From Acidimicrobiaceae bacterium (GTDB taxonomy: Bacteria > Actinomycetota > Acidimicrobiia > Acidimicrobiales > MedAcidi-G1), in contig PBSS01000043.1 in assembly GCA_002726315.1 (NCBI GenBank), positions 1 through 54,706 on the forward strand: a stretch of 54,706 nt of DNA, written 5' to 3'. Position numbers and translations under genes: made by a program. Numbering within the stretch: the first letter of the stretch is position 1; each line of letters begins with the position of its first letter. Shown one piece after another: positions 9,043 through 17,724 of this stretch. The notes below the pieces were generated by a model. It saw nothing but the letters and a program-made list of their open reading frames with translations. It was not told the origin of the DNA and searched no databases.

Positions 9043-10341
9043 ATGAGTACAAATTCAGAACTTCTCGGTCGTCATCAGGCAGTTCTTCCATCCTGGCTGG
9101 CGCTCTACTACGACCCACCCATCTCAATGGATCACGGTGACGGACGTCACGTGGTCGATGTGGAGGGAAACCGCTATCTGGACTTCTTTGGTGGCATCCT
9201 CACCACCAGTCTCGGATACAACGTGCCCGAGGTGACCAGGGCGGTCCAGGAGCAGGCCTCAAAGGTTCTCCATTCCTCCACCCTGTACCTCTCCGAGCCG
9301 ATGATCGAGTTGGCCGAACTGGTAGCAGACCTGTCAGGCATCCCTGATGCCAGAGTGTTCTTCACTACCTCTGGCACCGAGGCCAATGACGCGGCACTCT
9401 TGTTGGCTACGACCTACCGGAAGTCCAACCAGATTCTGGCTCTGCGCAACAGCTATCACGGCCGCTCATTCACAACCATCGCGATCACAGCACAGCGAGC
9501 GTGGTCACCGACCAGCGTCAGCGGTCTCTCGGTCAACTATGTACATGGTGGTTATCGCATGCGCAGCCCCTTCCGGGCTCTCGACGACGATGCGTACACG
9601 GATGCTTGCGTGGAGGACCTGGTCCAAGTGTTTGACATGATGACCTCAGGCGACGTGGCGGCGATGATCGCCGAACCCATCCAAGGCGTCGGTGGCTTTG
9701 CAGTCCCGCCTGATGGCTTCTTTGGTGCCATGAAAAAGGAGCTTGACAACCGCGGTGTCCTATTTATCTCCGACGAGGTTCAGACCGGATGGGGTCGGAC
9801 CGGAGACAACTTCTGGGGATACCAAGCCCACGGGATCACGCCCGACATCCTCACGTTCGCCAAGGGGGTGGGGAACGGCCTGGCCCTCGGTGGAGTTGTT
9901 GCCAGTGCTGAGGTCATGAACTCTCTCCCTGCCAACTCCCTGTCCACGTTCGGAGGTAATCCTCTTAGTAGTGCGGGAGCCTTGGCGACCATCCAGTACA
10001 TGTTGGACAATGACCTCCAGGGCAACTCGAAGCAGATGGGTGCCCGATTGGAAGGCCTCCTCAGGCCAGCAGCTGAAGCGTGCCCATCGGTGGGCGAACT
10101 GAGGGGCCGCGGCCTGATGCTCGCGTTCGAAATGGTGCGCCCCGGAACCAACGAGCCAGATGCCGATGCAGCCGCTCGTCTCCTCGAGGCGGCGAGGTCG
10201 CGGGGTGTACTGATAGGTAAGGGTGGCCTCTATGGCAACGTACTTCGCATTGCACCTCCGATGACAGTTACACCAGATGAGATCGACGAAGCCGGAGAAA
10301 CCATCGCCGCGGCGCTCGGTTCGCTGATGGAGGCGAGCTGA
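9043..10341 (+). CDS. Class III PLP aminotransferase, probable beta-alanine/3-aminoisobutyrate transaminase
   Basis: Predicted to move the amino group of beta-alanine (from uracil) or 3-aminoisobutyrate (from thymine) to pyruvate or glyoxylate, giving malonate or methylmalonate semialdehyde. The 432-residue fold-type I enzyme shows the PLP-phosphate motif TTSGTEAND (108-116), Asp244 in ISDEVQTGWGRTG, and Schiff-base Lys274 in TFAKGVGNGLALGG. Overall it resembles the AGXT2-like branch. A GGGGGAGAG ribosome-binding site precedes the ATG at 9043. Its place between the ureidopropionase-like gene and dihydropyrimidinase, 34 bp after the former, is the main evidence for substrate. Confidence 0.88.
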   Translation: MSTNSELLGRHQAVLPSWLALYYDPPISMDHGDGRHVVDVEGNRYLDFFGGILTTSLGYNVPEVTRAVQEQASKVLHSSTLYLSEPMIELAELVADLSGIPDARVFFTTSGTEANDAALLLATTYRKSNQILALRNSYHGRSFTTIAITAQRAWSPTSVSGLSVNYVHGGYRMRSPFRALDDDAYTDACVEDLVQVFDMMTSGDVAAMIAEPIQGVGGFAVPPDGFFGAMKKELDNRGVLFISDEVQTGWGRTGDNFWGYQAHGITPDILTFAKGVGNGLALGGVVASAEVMNSLPANSLSTFGGNPLSSAGALATIQYMLDNDLQGNSKQMGARLEGLLRPAAEACPSVGELRGRGLMLAFEMVRPGTNEPDADAAARLLEAARSRGVLIGKGGLYGNVLRIAPPMTVTPDEIDEAGETIAAALGSLMEAS

Positions 10342-10400
10342 GGCTGGACGTCACGGCCTAGTGGGACAAACATGCTGATTGAACGAATAGGAGACAGGAC

Positions 10401-11813
10401 ATGACGATCCTCATCAAGAACGGAACGGTTGTGAGTCCGACAGGGCGTCACGAGGCCGATGTGCTGGTCGATGGCCAGACGATCTCCGCGCTTCTACAGC
10501 CCGGTAGTGGTGCCGCAGTGTCAGCTGAGAACGGTGCTGAAAAGGTGATTGATGCAACCGACAAGTACGTTGTTCCCGGAGGCATCGACGCTCACACGCA
10601 CATGGAGTTGCCGTTCGGGGGGACCTTCGCGTCCGACACCTTTGAGATTGGTACACGAGCGGCTGCCTGGGGTGGGACTACCACCATCATCGACTTCGCA
10701 GTGCAGCGTGATGGTGAGAATGTGAGGGAGTCACTTGACGCATGGTTCGCCAAGGCCGAGGGCGAGTGTGCAATCGATTACGGGTTCCACATGATTCTCG
10801 GCGACGTTGATGAAGCCGCCCTCAAAGAGATGGACAGTCTCGTCGGTGAGGGAATCACCAGTTTCAAGTTGTTCATGGCCTATCCAGGGGTCTTCTACAG
10901 CGATGATGGACAGATCCTGCGGGCCATGCAGAAGGCATCCGACAACGGTGGCCTCATCTGCATGCACGCCGAGAACGGCATAGCCATCGACGTGTTGGCC
11001 GAGCAGGCTGCTGCTCGTGGTCAGACCGATCCCGTCTACCACGGCATCACCCGCCCACCGGCCCTTGAGGGCGAGGCCACAAACCGGGCCATTCAGCTGG
11101 CTCTCGTGGCCGGAGCCCCTGTCTACTTCGTGCATCTCTCGGCCAGCGAGGCACTTGAAGCAGTCGCCGCAGCTCGAAACGACGGCCACAACGTGTTTGC
11201 CGAAACCTGTCCTCAGTACCTCTACCTCAACCTTGAGGACCACCTAGGCCTACCCGGTTTTGCAGGAGCCGGCTACGTCTGTTCGCCGCCGTTGCGGACC
11301 AAGGCACACACACATCACACCGACCTGTGGCGTGGTCTGCGCACCAACGACCTGGCAGTCGTATCCACTGATCACTGCCCATTCTGCATGAAGGACCAAA
11401 AGGAGCTGGGTCTCGACGACTTCCGGGCGATTCCCAACGGAATCGGTGGGGTTGAGCACCGCATGGATCTCATCTACCAGGGTGTGGTCATGGGTGAGCT
11501 ATCGCTTGAACGTTGGGTGGAGACCTGTTCAACGACACCGGCACGCATGTTCGGGCTCTACCCCCAGAAGGGCGTGATAGCTCCCGGGTCGGATGCCGAC
11601 ATCGTTCTCTACGATCCGAATGGTTCGACGATGCTGTCAGTCGACACCCACCACATGAGCATGGACTACTCGGCCTACGAGGGTGTTGAGATCGATGGTC
11701 GGGTCGACACGGTCCTGTCCAAGGGCAAGGTACTGATTGCTGATAATGCCTATCACGGAGCGAAGGGTGACGGTGCTTACTTGCGCCGCGGCCTTTCCTC
11801 GTACCTCCTCTGA
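10401..11813 (+). CDS. hydA: Dihydropyrimidinase/D-hydantoinase
   Basis: Opens the ring of 5,6-dihydrouracil or dihydrothymine to the N-carbamoyl-beta-amino acid. The 470-residue amidohydrolase has the full binuclear metal site: His65 and His67 in DAHTHMELPFGG, the carbamylated Lys156 in SFKLFMAYPG, His189 in CMHAENG, His245 in FVHLSA and Asp324 in STDHCPF. Tyr161 of the AYPG loop is the expected substrate contact. AGGAG at 10389-10393 lies 7 nt before the ATG. The family also includes hydantoinases and phenylhydantoinases, but the neighbouring beta-ureidopropionase and transaminase indicate pyrimidine degradation. Confidence 0.93.
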   Translation: MTILIKNGTVVSPTGRHEADVLVDGQTISALLQPGSGAAVSAENGAEKVIDATDKYVVPGGIDAHTHMELPFGGTFASDTFEIGTRAAAWGGTTTIIDFAVQRDGENVRESLDAWFAKAEGECAIDYGFHMILGDVDEAALKEMDSLVGEGITSFKLFMAYPGVFYSDDGQILRAMQKASDNGGLICMHAENGIAIDVLAEQAAARGQTDPVYHGITRPPALEGEATNRAIQLALVAGAPVYFVHLSASEALEAVAAARNDGHNVFAETCPQYLYLNLEDHLGLPGFAGAGYVCSPPLRTKAHTHHTDLWRGLRTNDLAVVSTDHCPFCMKDQKELGLDDFRAIPNGIGGVEHRMDLIYQGVVMGELSLERWVETCSTTPARMFGLYPQKGVIAPGSDADIVLYDPNGSTMLSVDTHHMSMDYSAYEGVEIDGRVDTVLSKGKVLIADNAYHGAKGDGAYLRRGLSSYLL

Positions 11814-11879
11814 CACTTGGTAGATGACATGACGGTTACAGAGACCACAATCCACGTTCACACTTCTCAGGAGTAGCGC

Positions 11880-13367
11880 ATGTTGCAGATTCAGCACCTG
11901 ATCGACGGAGAGGCCGTCGAATCGAGTTCAGGGCGGTCAGGACCGGTGTTCAACCCAGCCACCGGTGAACAGACTGGCCAGGTCGGTCTGGCATCGGCCA
12001 CCGAGGTGGATGCCACCGTGGCGTCTTCCAGAACAGCATTTGCCGAGTGGCGCAACGTGTCGATTGCACGACGCACCAAGTTGCTCCACTCCTTCCGGAA
12101 CCTAGTTGTGGAGAATTCGGACGAGATAGGCCGGCGGCTGACTGCTGAACACGGCAAGGTTGTCGATGATGCACGCGGCGAGGTGGCCCGGGGTATCGAG
12201 AACATCGAGTTCGCCTGCGGATTTGCCCAGACTCTCGATGGTCGGTACAGCGAACAGGCATCAACCGGGGTCGATGTCTACACAGTGCGCCAACCCGTGG
12301 GCATCTGCGCCGGGATCACCCCTTTCAACTTCCCAGCAATGGTTCCACTCTGGATGATCCCGAATGCCGTGGCCTGTGGCAACACGTTCATCTTGAAGCC
12401 CTCTGAGCGGAATCCATCAGCACCTCGGTTCGTCGTTGAGTTGGCTCAGGAGGCAGGCTTTCCTCCCGGTGTCATCAACCTCGTGAACGGTGACAAGGAG
12501 GCTGTCGACAGACTGCTCGAACACCCCGATGTCGCGGCGGTCAGCTTCGTTGGCTCCACCCCGATCGCCCGCTACGTGTATTCAACTGGTAGCGCCAACG
12601 GCAAGCGCGTCCAGGCCCTGGGTGGTGCAAAGAACCACATGATCGTATTGCCCGATGCCGACCTGGACCTGGCCGCCGATGCAGCCGTCTCAGCCGCCTA
12701 TGGTTCAGCTGGCGAGCGATGCATGGCCGTGTCCGTTGTCGTGGCTGTGGGTGACATAGCCGACCCACTGGTTGAGGCCATAAAGATCCGTATGGAGAAA
12801 CTCGTGATCGGCCCCGGCGATGACCCTGCCTCAGAGATGGGGCCACTAATAACCGAAGAACACCGTGACAGGGTCGCTAGCTATATAGGGTCAGGTGCTG
12901 CTAACGGTGCCGACCTCGTAGTTGATGGCCGCGAGCAGGTCTTTGACGGAGACGGTTTCTTCTTAGGGGTGTCGCTACTCGACAGGGTTACAACCGACAT
13001 GTCGGTCTACAGCGACGAGGTTTTTGGCCCGGTTCTTTCGGTAGTGCGCAGTGGCAGTTATGCAGAGGCGGTCAAGCTGATCGCCGACAACCCGTATGGC
13101 AATGGAGCCGCCATCTTCACCCGCGACGGTGGAGCAGCAAAGCGCTTTCAGGCCGACGTTGAGGCTGGCATGGTTGGCATCAACGTCCCGATTCCAGTGC
13201 CTGTCGGCTACCACTCGTTCGGCGGTTGGAACGACTCCTTCTTTGGAGACACGACCATGTACGGACCCGAGGGTATGAGGTTCTACACGCGGCCCAAGGT
13301 AGTGACCAGTCGTTGGCCGGATCCCTCCACAAGCAGCGTGGATCTGGGCTTCCCCAGGAACGACTGA
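11880..13367 (+). CDS. mmsA: Methylmalonate/malonate-semialdehyde dehydrogenase (CoA-acylating)
   Basis: Converts malonate semialdehyde or methylmalonate semialdehyde plus CoA and NAD+ to acetyl-CoA or propionyl-CoA, with CO2 release. The 495-residue protein has ALDH motifs ITPFNFPAMVPLWM (Asn150), ILKPSERNPSAP (Lys173) and catalytic Cys281 in SAGERCMAVS. The usual ALDH general base Glu is absent: the equivalent loop reads QALGGAKNH. That loop and the GERCMA motif are hallmarks of CoA-dependent MMSDH. AGGAG at 11869-11873 lies 6 nt before the ATG. It completes the route from the semialdehyde made by the aminotransferase at 9043 into central metabolism. Confidence 0.94.
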   Translation: MLQIQHLIDGEAVESSSGRSGPVFNPATGEQTGQVGLASATEVDATVASSRTAFAEWRNVSIARRTKLLHSFRNLVVENSDEIGRRLTAEHGKVVDDARGEVARGIENIEFACGFAQTLDGRYSEQASTGVDVYTVRQPVGICAGITPFNFPAMVPLWMIPNAVACGNTFILKPSERNPSAPRFVVELAQEAGFPPGVINLVNGDKEAVDRLLEHPDVAAVSFVGSTPIARYVYSTGSANGKRVQALGGAKNHMIVLPDADLDLAADAAVSAAYGSAGERCMAVSVVVAVGDIADPLVEAIKIRMEKLVIGPGDDPASEMGPLITEEHRDRVASYIGSGAANGADLVVDGREQVFDGDGFFLGVSLLDRVTTDMSVYSDEVFGPVLSVVRSGSYAEAVKLIADNPYGNGAAIFTRDGGAAKRFQADVEAGMVGINVPIPVPVGYHSFGGWNDSFFGDTTMYGPEGMRFYTRPKVVTSRWPDPSTSSVDLGFPRND

Positions 13368-13433
13368 CCGCAGGTCCATGACGAAACAGGACAAGGTTCG
13401 ACGCAACAGCGAAGTCGTGCAAAGGGGGAGATG

Positions 13434-14438
13434 ATGGACTTCGGGGTAGTAATGCAGACCGACCCACCAGCACGGCGAGTCATAGAGTTGACGAAACGGG
13501 CCGAGGACCTCGGCTTCAGGTACGCGTACACCTTCGACAGTCACGTTCTCTGGCAGGAGCCGTATGTCATCCATAGCCAGATGTTGGCTGCCACTAAAGA
13601 CATGGTCGTTGGTCCGATGGTCACCAACCCGGGCACACGTGACTGGACCGTGACAGCGTCGGTTTTCGCCACTCTCAATGACATGTACGGCGAGCGCACG
13701 GTATGTGGCATAGGGCGAGGCGACTCGGCTATGAGGGTCATCGGACACAAGCCTTGCAACCTGGCCGTCCTCGAAGAGTCAATGGCTGTGATCAAGGGGC
13801 TCGCCGAGGGTGAAGAGGTCGATTACAACGGCACCCGGCAGAAACTTCCGTGGCGTTCTGGTGGATCTCTGCCCATGTGGATGGCGTGCTACGGGCCAAA
13901 GGCACTGGCCCTGTGCGGCAGAGTCGCTGACGGCTTTGTTCTCCAGTTGGCAGACCCCCAGATCGCAGAATGGACGATCGGAGCGGTGAGGTCTGCCGCT
14001 GAGGATGCCGGTCGCGACCCCGATGACATCTACATCTGCGTGGTCGCACCGGCCTATGTGGGCGATGACATCGCCCACCAACGTGATCAGGTCAGGTGGT
14101 TTGGCGGCATGGTCGGAAACCATGTGGCTGACCTGGTCGCCCGCTACGGAACTGAGGGAATCGCTGTGCCAGCAGCTCTCACCGACTACATCGAGGGACG
14201 AAAGGGTTACGACTACAGCGACCACGGTCGGGCCGGAGCGGAGCACACCGACTTCGTACCCGATGAGATCATTGACAGGTTCTGCATTCTGGGCTCCGAG
14301 TCGGCCCACATCGAACGCCTCGAAGAACTGCGTGACCTCGGCGTCGATCAGTTTGCGGTGTACCTGATGCATGATCAGCAAGATGAGACCCTTGATGCCT
14401 ACGGCCAGGGAATAGTCCCGGTTCTGGCAGGCGGTTAG
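13434..14438 (+). CDS. LLM-class oxidoreductase, probably F420-dependent
   Basis: A bacterial-luciferase-like TIM-barrel oxidoreductase of about 334 residues. The N-terminus MDFGVVMQTDPPARRVIELTKRAEDLGF is typical of F420-dependent LLM enzymes related to methylene-tetrahydromethanopterin reductase. A TNPGTRDWTV block at 62-71 and GIGRGDSAMR near 93 fit the cofactor-binding loops, and GSLPMWMACYGPKALALCG is the usual LLM signature. Whether it uses F420 or FMN cannot be settled by eye. AGGGGG at 13423-13428 favours the ATG at 13434 over the one at 13431. It follows mmsA by 66 bp in a pyrimidine-degradation cluster that lacks dihydropyrimidine dehydrogenase, so it may supply a redox step there. 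Confidence 0.85.
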   Translation: MDFGVVMQTDPPARRVIELTKRAEDLGFRYAYTFDSHVLWQEPYVIHSQMLAATKDMVVGPMVTNPGTRDWTVTASVFATLNDMYGERTVCGIGRGDSAMRVIGHKPCNLAVLEESMAVIKGLAEGEEVDYNGTRQKLPWRSGGSLPMWMACYGPKALALCGRVADGFVLQLADPQIAEWTIGAVRSAAEDAGRDPDDIYICVVAPAYVGDDIAHQRDQVRWFGGMVGNHVADLVARYGTEGIAVPAALTDYIEGRKGYDYSDHGRAGAEHTDFVPDEIIDRFCILGSESAHIERLEELRDLGVDQFAVYLMHDQQDETLDAYGQGIVPVLAGG

Positions 14439-14516
14439 AGGAACTGGTTTGACGCATCGCTGTGCCCTGATGGCTACAAGCACATACGAACACCAACCTG
14501 AGAGAGAAGGAAACCG

Positions 14517-15101
14517 TTGTTATTCGAGACACGAAAGACCTGTGTCACAGTCGAGGACACCATCCACGAGTTCGGCCCAGAGCCGGCTGGAACCCATGTG
14601 AAGGGTGCCGTTGCAGTGGTCGTGAGCAACCCGTATGTCGGTGACTACGTGTCCGACCTCAGTCCCGCTACACAGGAATTGCGGCAAATGGGTGAGCGGC
14701 TAGGTGAACTGCTCATCAGCCACATGGGTGGTGAGCCGGATGCGATTGACGGCTACGGCAAGGGGGCGATTGTCGGAACAGCCGGAGAGATAGAACACGG
14801 CGCCATGTGGCACATACCCGGTGGTGGAGGGATGAGAGCAGCCATCGGTAGGGGTGAGGCCATTGTCCCTTCCACCAAGAAGGTCGGCCCACCTGGGTCA
14901 CGCCTCGACGTCCCGCTGACACATCTTGAATGGTCCTACGTGGGTAGTCACTACGACTCCATAGAGGTAGGGGTCCCGGACTCACCGCGCCCAGACGAGT
15001 TGGTACTGATCCTGGCCATGTCTATCGGTGGGCGTGTCAACGCCCGTCTTGCAGGTGGCTTCAACCTCAACGACCGTGGTCAAGATGGGGTTCCGGTATG
15101 A
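14517..15101 (+). CDS. PF06684-type 'amino acid synthesis' family protein (former DUF1185)
   Basis: A 194-residue protein resembling the AA_synth family (PF06684), whose biochemical role is not established to my knowledge. Conserved-looking features are the N-terminal strand with AVVVSNPYVGDYV, the stretch GKGAIVGTAGEIEHGAMWH, and SYVGSHYDSIEV. The start is TTG at 14517, supported by AGAGAAGG at 14503-14510 with a 6-nt spacer; no ATG lies in frame nearby. Its stop overlaps the start of the next gene by 4 nt (ATGA), so the two are translationally coupled. The placement suggests an accessory role in degrading a cyclic amide or its products. Confidence 0.78.
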   Translation: MLFETRKTCVTVEDTIHEFGPEPAGTHVKGAVAVVVSNPYVGDYVSDLSPATQELRQMGERLGELLISHMGGEPDAIDGYGKGAIVGTAGEIEHGAMWHIPGGGGMRAAIGRGEAIVPSTKKVGPPGSRLDVPLTHLEWSYVGSHYDSIEVGVPDSPRPDELVLILAMSIGGRVNARLAGGFNLNDRGQDGVPV

Positions 15102-16000
15102 GGATTGCTTGTCTAGGCCTGGGACGGATGGGCTTTCACATCGCCGGACACCTAGCCAGCCGCGATGGTTCTGATGACGTGGTCGTTTTCGACGTGGTCG
15201 AGGAACTTTGCCAGGACTGGGTTGTAGAACATGGTGGAACGGCTGCTGACTCCGTAGCTGCAGCTGTGACAGAGGCAAGCCTCATAGTCACCTCTCTTCC
15301 GTCGGATCGAGAATTGGACGCTGTGTCAGCCGAGTTGGTTCCCCTGATAGCTGACCAGGCGGTCTGGGTGGACCACTCAACTACTTCCGCCCGAATAGCG
15401 CGCCAGACCGAGGGGCGAGTCTCAGTGGCTGGCGCTCACTTTTTGGATGCTCCTGTTTCGGGGGGTGTAGATGGTGCGCGGAGGGGTGCTCTCACCGTGA
15501 TGGTGGGCGGTGAATACGGAGCGTTTGCTAGGGCTGAACCGTTGATTGGCGCATACGCGTCCCAGGTACGGCACATGGGTCCGTCGGGCGCTGGCCAACT
15601 CACCAAAATGACCAACCAGATCTGTGTCGTAGGGCTCTGTCAGGCACTAGCGGAAGGCTTGGACTTCGCTGCCAGGTCTGGTCTGGATGTCGAGAACGTG
15701 GTCCAGGCCATGTTGCAAGGGTCGTCCACTTCATGGCAAATGGAGAACCGGGCGGACAAGATGCACGAGGGTGAGTACGATTTCGGGTTCTCTACCACCC
15801 TTATGCGAAAAGACATCGGTTTGGTCCTGGACGAGGCGTCAGCGTTGGGTGTCTCCCTTCCGGTGACAGCGCTTGTAGGCCAGTTTCTGGCCGATGTGGA
15901 TGCCATGGGCGGAGCCAGCTGGGACTGGTGCAGCCTGATGGAGAGGCAGCGTCACTTCGGATCAGCAAGTCCAACCACTGACCGCCAGATTGAATCATGA
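15098..16000 (+). CDS. NAD-binding beta-hydroxyacid dehydrogenase (3-hydroxyisobutyrate dehydrogenase family)
   Basis: A 300-residue two-domain beta-hydroxyacid dehydrogenase. The Rossmann motif CLGLGRMG lies at 5-12, the substrate motif FLDAPVSGGVDGARRG at 116-130, and the catalytic Lys170 in GAGQLTKMTNQ, as in 3-hydroxyisobutyrate, tartronate-semialdehyde and 6-phosphogluconate dehydrogenase relatives. In this cluster a plausible reaction is interconversion of malonate or methylmalonate semialdehyde with the 3-hydroxyacid; this is inference. It overlaps the upstream gene by 4 nt and is followed after 73 bp by the ABC permease. Confidence 0.88.
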   Translation: MRIACLGLGRMGFHIAGHLASRDGSDDVVVFDVVEELCQDWVVEHGGTAADSVAAAVTEASLIVTSLPSDRELDAVSAELVPLIADQAVWVDHSTTSARIARQTEGRVSVAGAHFLDAPVSGGVDGARRGALTVMVGGEYGAFARAEPLIGAYASQVRHMGPSGAGQLTKMTNQICVVGLCQALAEGLDFAARSGLDVENVVQAMLQGSSTSWQMENRADKMHEGEYDFGFSTTLMRKDIGLVLDEASALGVSLPVTALVGQFLADVDAMGGASWDWCSLMERQRHFGSASPTTDRQIES

Positions 16001-16073
16001 GTACGGTTCCTGACCTTTGCCTGACGAGGCTCGGTGGGCAAGCGTGAAGAGTTTGAACCTAGGGGGCGCAGCG

Positions 16074-16916
16074 ATGCTGCGGATGGCCCTTTCCGTGCTC
16101 GCGGCACTGATTGTGATCTTCTCGCTCTGGGAGAGCTACAAGTGGATGGGCCAACAGACCGGTGATGCTTGGCCCGGTACCAGTGTCGAACTACCAGTGT
16201 CCACCGATGACATCATCATGCCGCATGCTGTTGACATTGTCGGAGAGCTTTTCGCCGATATACGAGATGGCCGGGCCACCCTGCCGCTCATTGTCTTCTT
16301 GGCGAAGAAGGCCTGGTTCACCTTCCAGGAGGCGGCGATCGGATTCTTTCTGGGTTCTGCAATCGGGCTTGGGCTGGCAATCCTCATGTTGCGCTGGCGA
16401 TTCGCAGAACGCGGGTTGCTACCCTGGATCAACGTCTCCCAGACGATTCCCCTGATTGCCCTTGCACCCATCGTGGTCACCTGGGGAAGACACCAGAACT
16501 TGCCTGATATTGCCAGCATTGCCCTTATCTCGACTTTTTTGACCTTCTTCCCGGTAGCTGTCAGTGCCCTACGCGGCCTGCAATCACCCACTCCAGAGCA
16601 TGTTGAGTTGATGCGTTCTTATGCTGCACCGTGGTGGACAACGCTCGTGAAACTCCGCTTGCCTTCAGCGCGCCCATACCTCTTTCCGGCGTTTAAGATC
16701 GCTGCCACTTTGAGTGTTGTAGGTGCGATTGTGGGAGAGATTTCTATCGGAACCAAGACGGGGTTGGGACGGGCCACCTTAGAGTTTGCACAACGGTACG
16801 CCGTGTGGCCGGAGCGCCTCTACGCCTCAGTCATAGGTTCGGCATTTCTGGGTTTGACAGTGTTCGGTTTAGTCACTCTGGTCGAAAGACGAGTACTACG
16901 TCGTGCGGAGGGATGA
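16074..16916 (+). CDS. ABC transporter permease (SsuC/ThiX-type)
   Basis: An inner-membrane permease of the binding-protein-dependent class (about 280 residues, roughly six helices). The cytoplasmic EAA loop is visible near VELMRSYAAPWWTTLVKLRLPSARPYLF, contacting the ATPase. The frame runs back to TTG 16017, but AGGGGG at 16061-16066 lies 7 nt before the ATG at 16074, and a membrane helix (LRMALSVLAALIVIFSLW) then starts at once, so that start is preferred. It pairs with the second permease at 17721, implying a heterodimeric channel. The importer follows pyrimidine-degradation genes, so a pyrimidine or hydantoin-like substrate is plausible. Confidence 0.88.
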   Translation: MLRMALSVLAALIVIFSLWESYKWMGQQTGDAWPGTSVELPVSTDDIIMPHAVDIVGELFADIRDGRATLPLIVFLAKKAWFTFQEAAIGFFLGSAIGLGLAILMLRWRFAERGLLPWINVSQTIPLIALAPIVVTWGRHQNLPDIASIALISTFLTFFPVAVSALRGLQSPTPEHVELMRSYAAPWWTTLVKLRLPSARPYLFPAFKIAATLSVVGAIVGEISIGTKTGLGRATLEFAQRYAVWPERLYASVIGSAFLGLTVFGLVTLVERRVLRRAEG

Positions 16917-16920
16917 TGGC

Positions 16921-17724
16921 ATGAGCACCGCCATAGGTGGAACGACTCGGGAGCATGCCGTCTGCATTGACAGCGTTGATATGGCTTTCAACGTTGGCAA
17001 TGACGATGAGGTCCAGGCGTTGAGCAGTATTGACTTGCAGATTGAACAGGGCGAGTTTGTGTCACTTATTGGGCCGTCGGGTTGTGGCAAGTCAACGATG
17101 CTGCGCCTAATCGGAGATTTACTTACGCCGACTTCTGGAAGTGTGTCGGTGTTTGGGAAGCCCGCTCACGATGCGCGTGTGGATCAGGACTACGGAATGG
17201 TCTTCCAACACCCCGGCCTCTTTGATTGGCGACGTGTCAGGGCCAACATCGAACTGCCCCTTGAACTGCATGACTGGTCCAAAGCAGACCGCACCGATAG
17301 GTCGGCCGAAATGCTGCAACTGGTCAAGTTGGACGGCTTCGGTGAGTACTACCCGCGCCAGCTGTCCGGCGGGATGAAGCAGAGAGTTTCAATCGCGCGT
17401 GCCTTGTCCTTCTCGCCTCGTCTGCTGCTAATGGACGAACCCTTTGGGGCGCTCGATGAGATGACACGTGAGCACATGCAGGGGGAACTGCTCCGGATTT
17501 GGAAGGAGACTGGGACAACAGTCGTCTTTGTAACCCATTCGATTCCGGAGTCTGCATTCCTCTCCAATCGGGTGGTTGTGCTATCTGCTCGGCCGGGAGA
17601 GGTCAACTCGGTGATCGACGTGAACCTGGGTGAGCGGACTCCCGACACTAGGGAAGACCCCAAATTTTTTCAGACCACTACCGAGATCCGCGAGGCCCTG
17701 CGGGCAGTAGAGGGTGCTGTGTGA
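16921..17724 (+). CDS. ABC transporter ATP-binding protein (SsuB/ThiZ-type)
   Basis: The cytoplasmic ATPase that drives the importer, 267 residues. Walker A is GPSGCGKST, the ABC signature LSGGMKQRVSIARAL, Walker B LLLMDEPFGALD, and the switch His is in FVTHSIPE. FQHPGLFDWRRV is the Q-loop region typical of nitrate/sulfonate/taurine-type ATPases. The frame extends back to GTG 16903, but the ATG at 16921, 4 nt after the preceding stop, is chosen because GGAGG at 16907-16911 then has reasonable spacing. Its stop overlaps the next permease by 4 nt (GTGA). Confidence 0.92.
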   Translation: MSTAIGGTTREHAVCIDSVDMAFNVGNDDEVQALSSIDLQIEQGEFVSLIGPSGCGKSTMLRLIGDLLTPTSGSVSVFGKPAHDARVDQDYGMVFQHPGLFDWRRVRANIELPLELHDWSKADRTDRSAEMLQLVKLDGFGEYYPRQLSGGMKQRVSIARALSFSPRLLLMDEPFGALDEMTREHMQGELLRIWKETGTTVVFVTHSIPESAFLSNRVVVLSARPGEVNSVIDVNLGERTPDTREDPKFFQTTTEIREALRAVEGAV

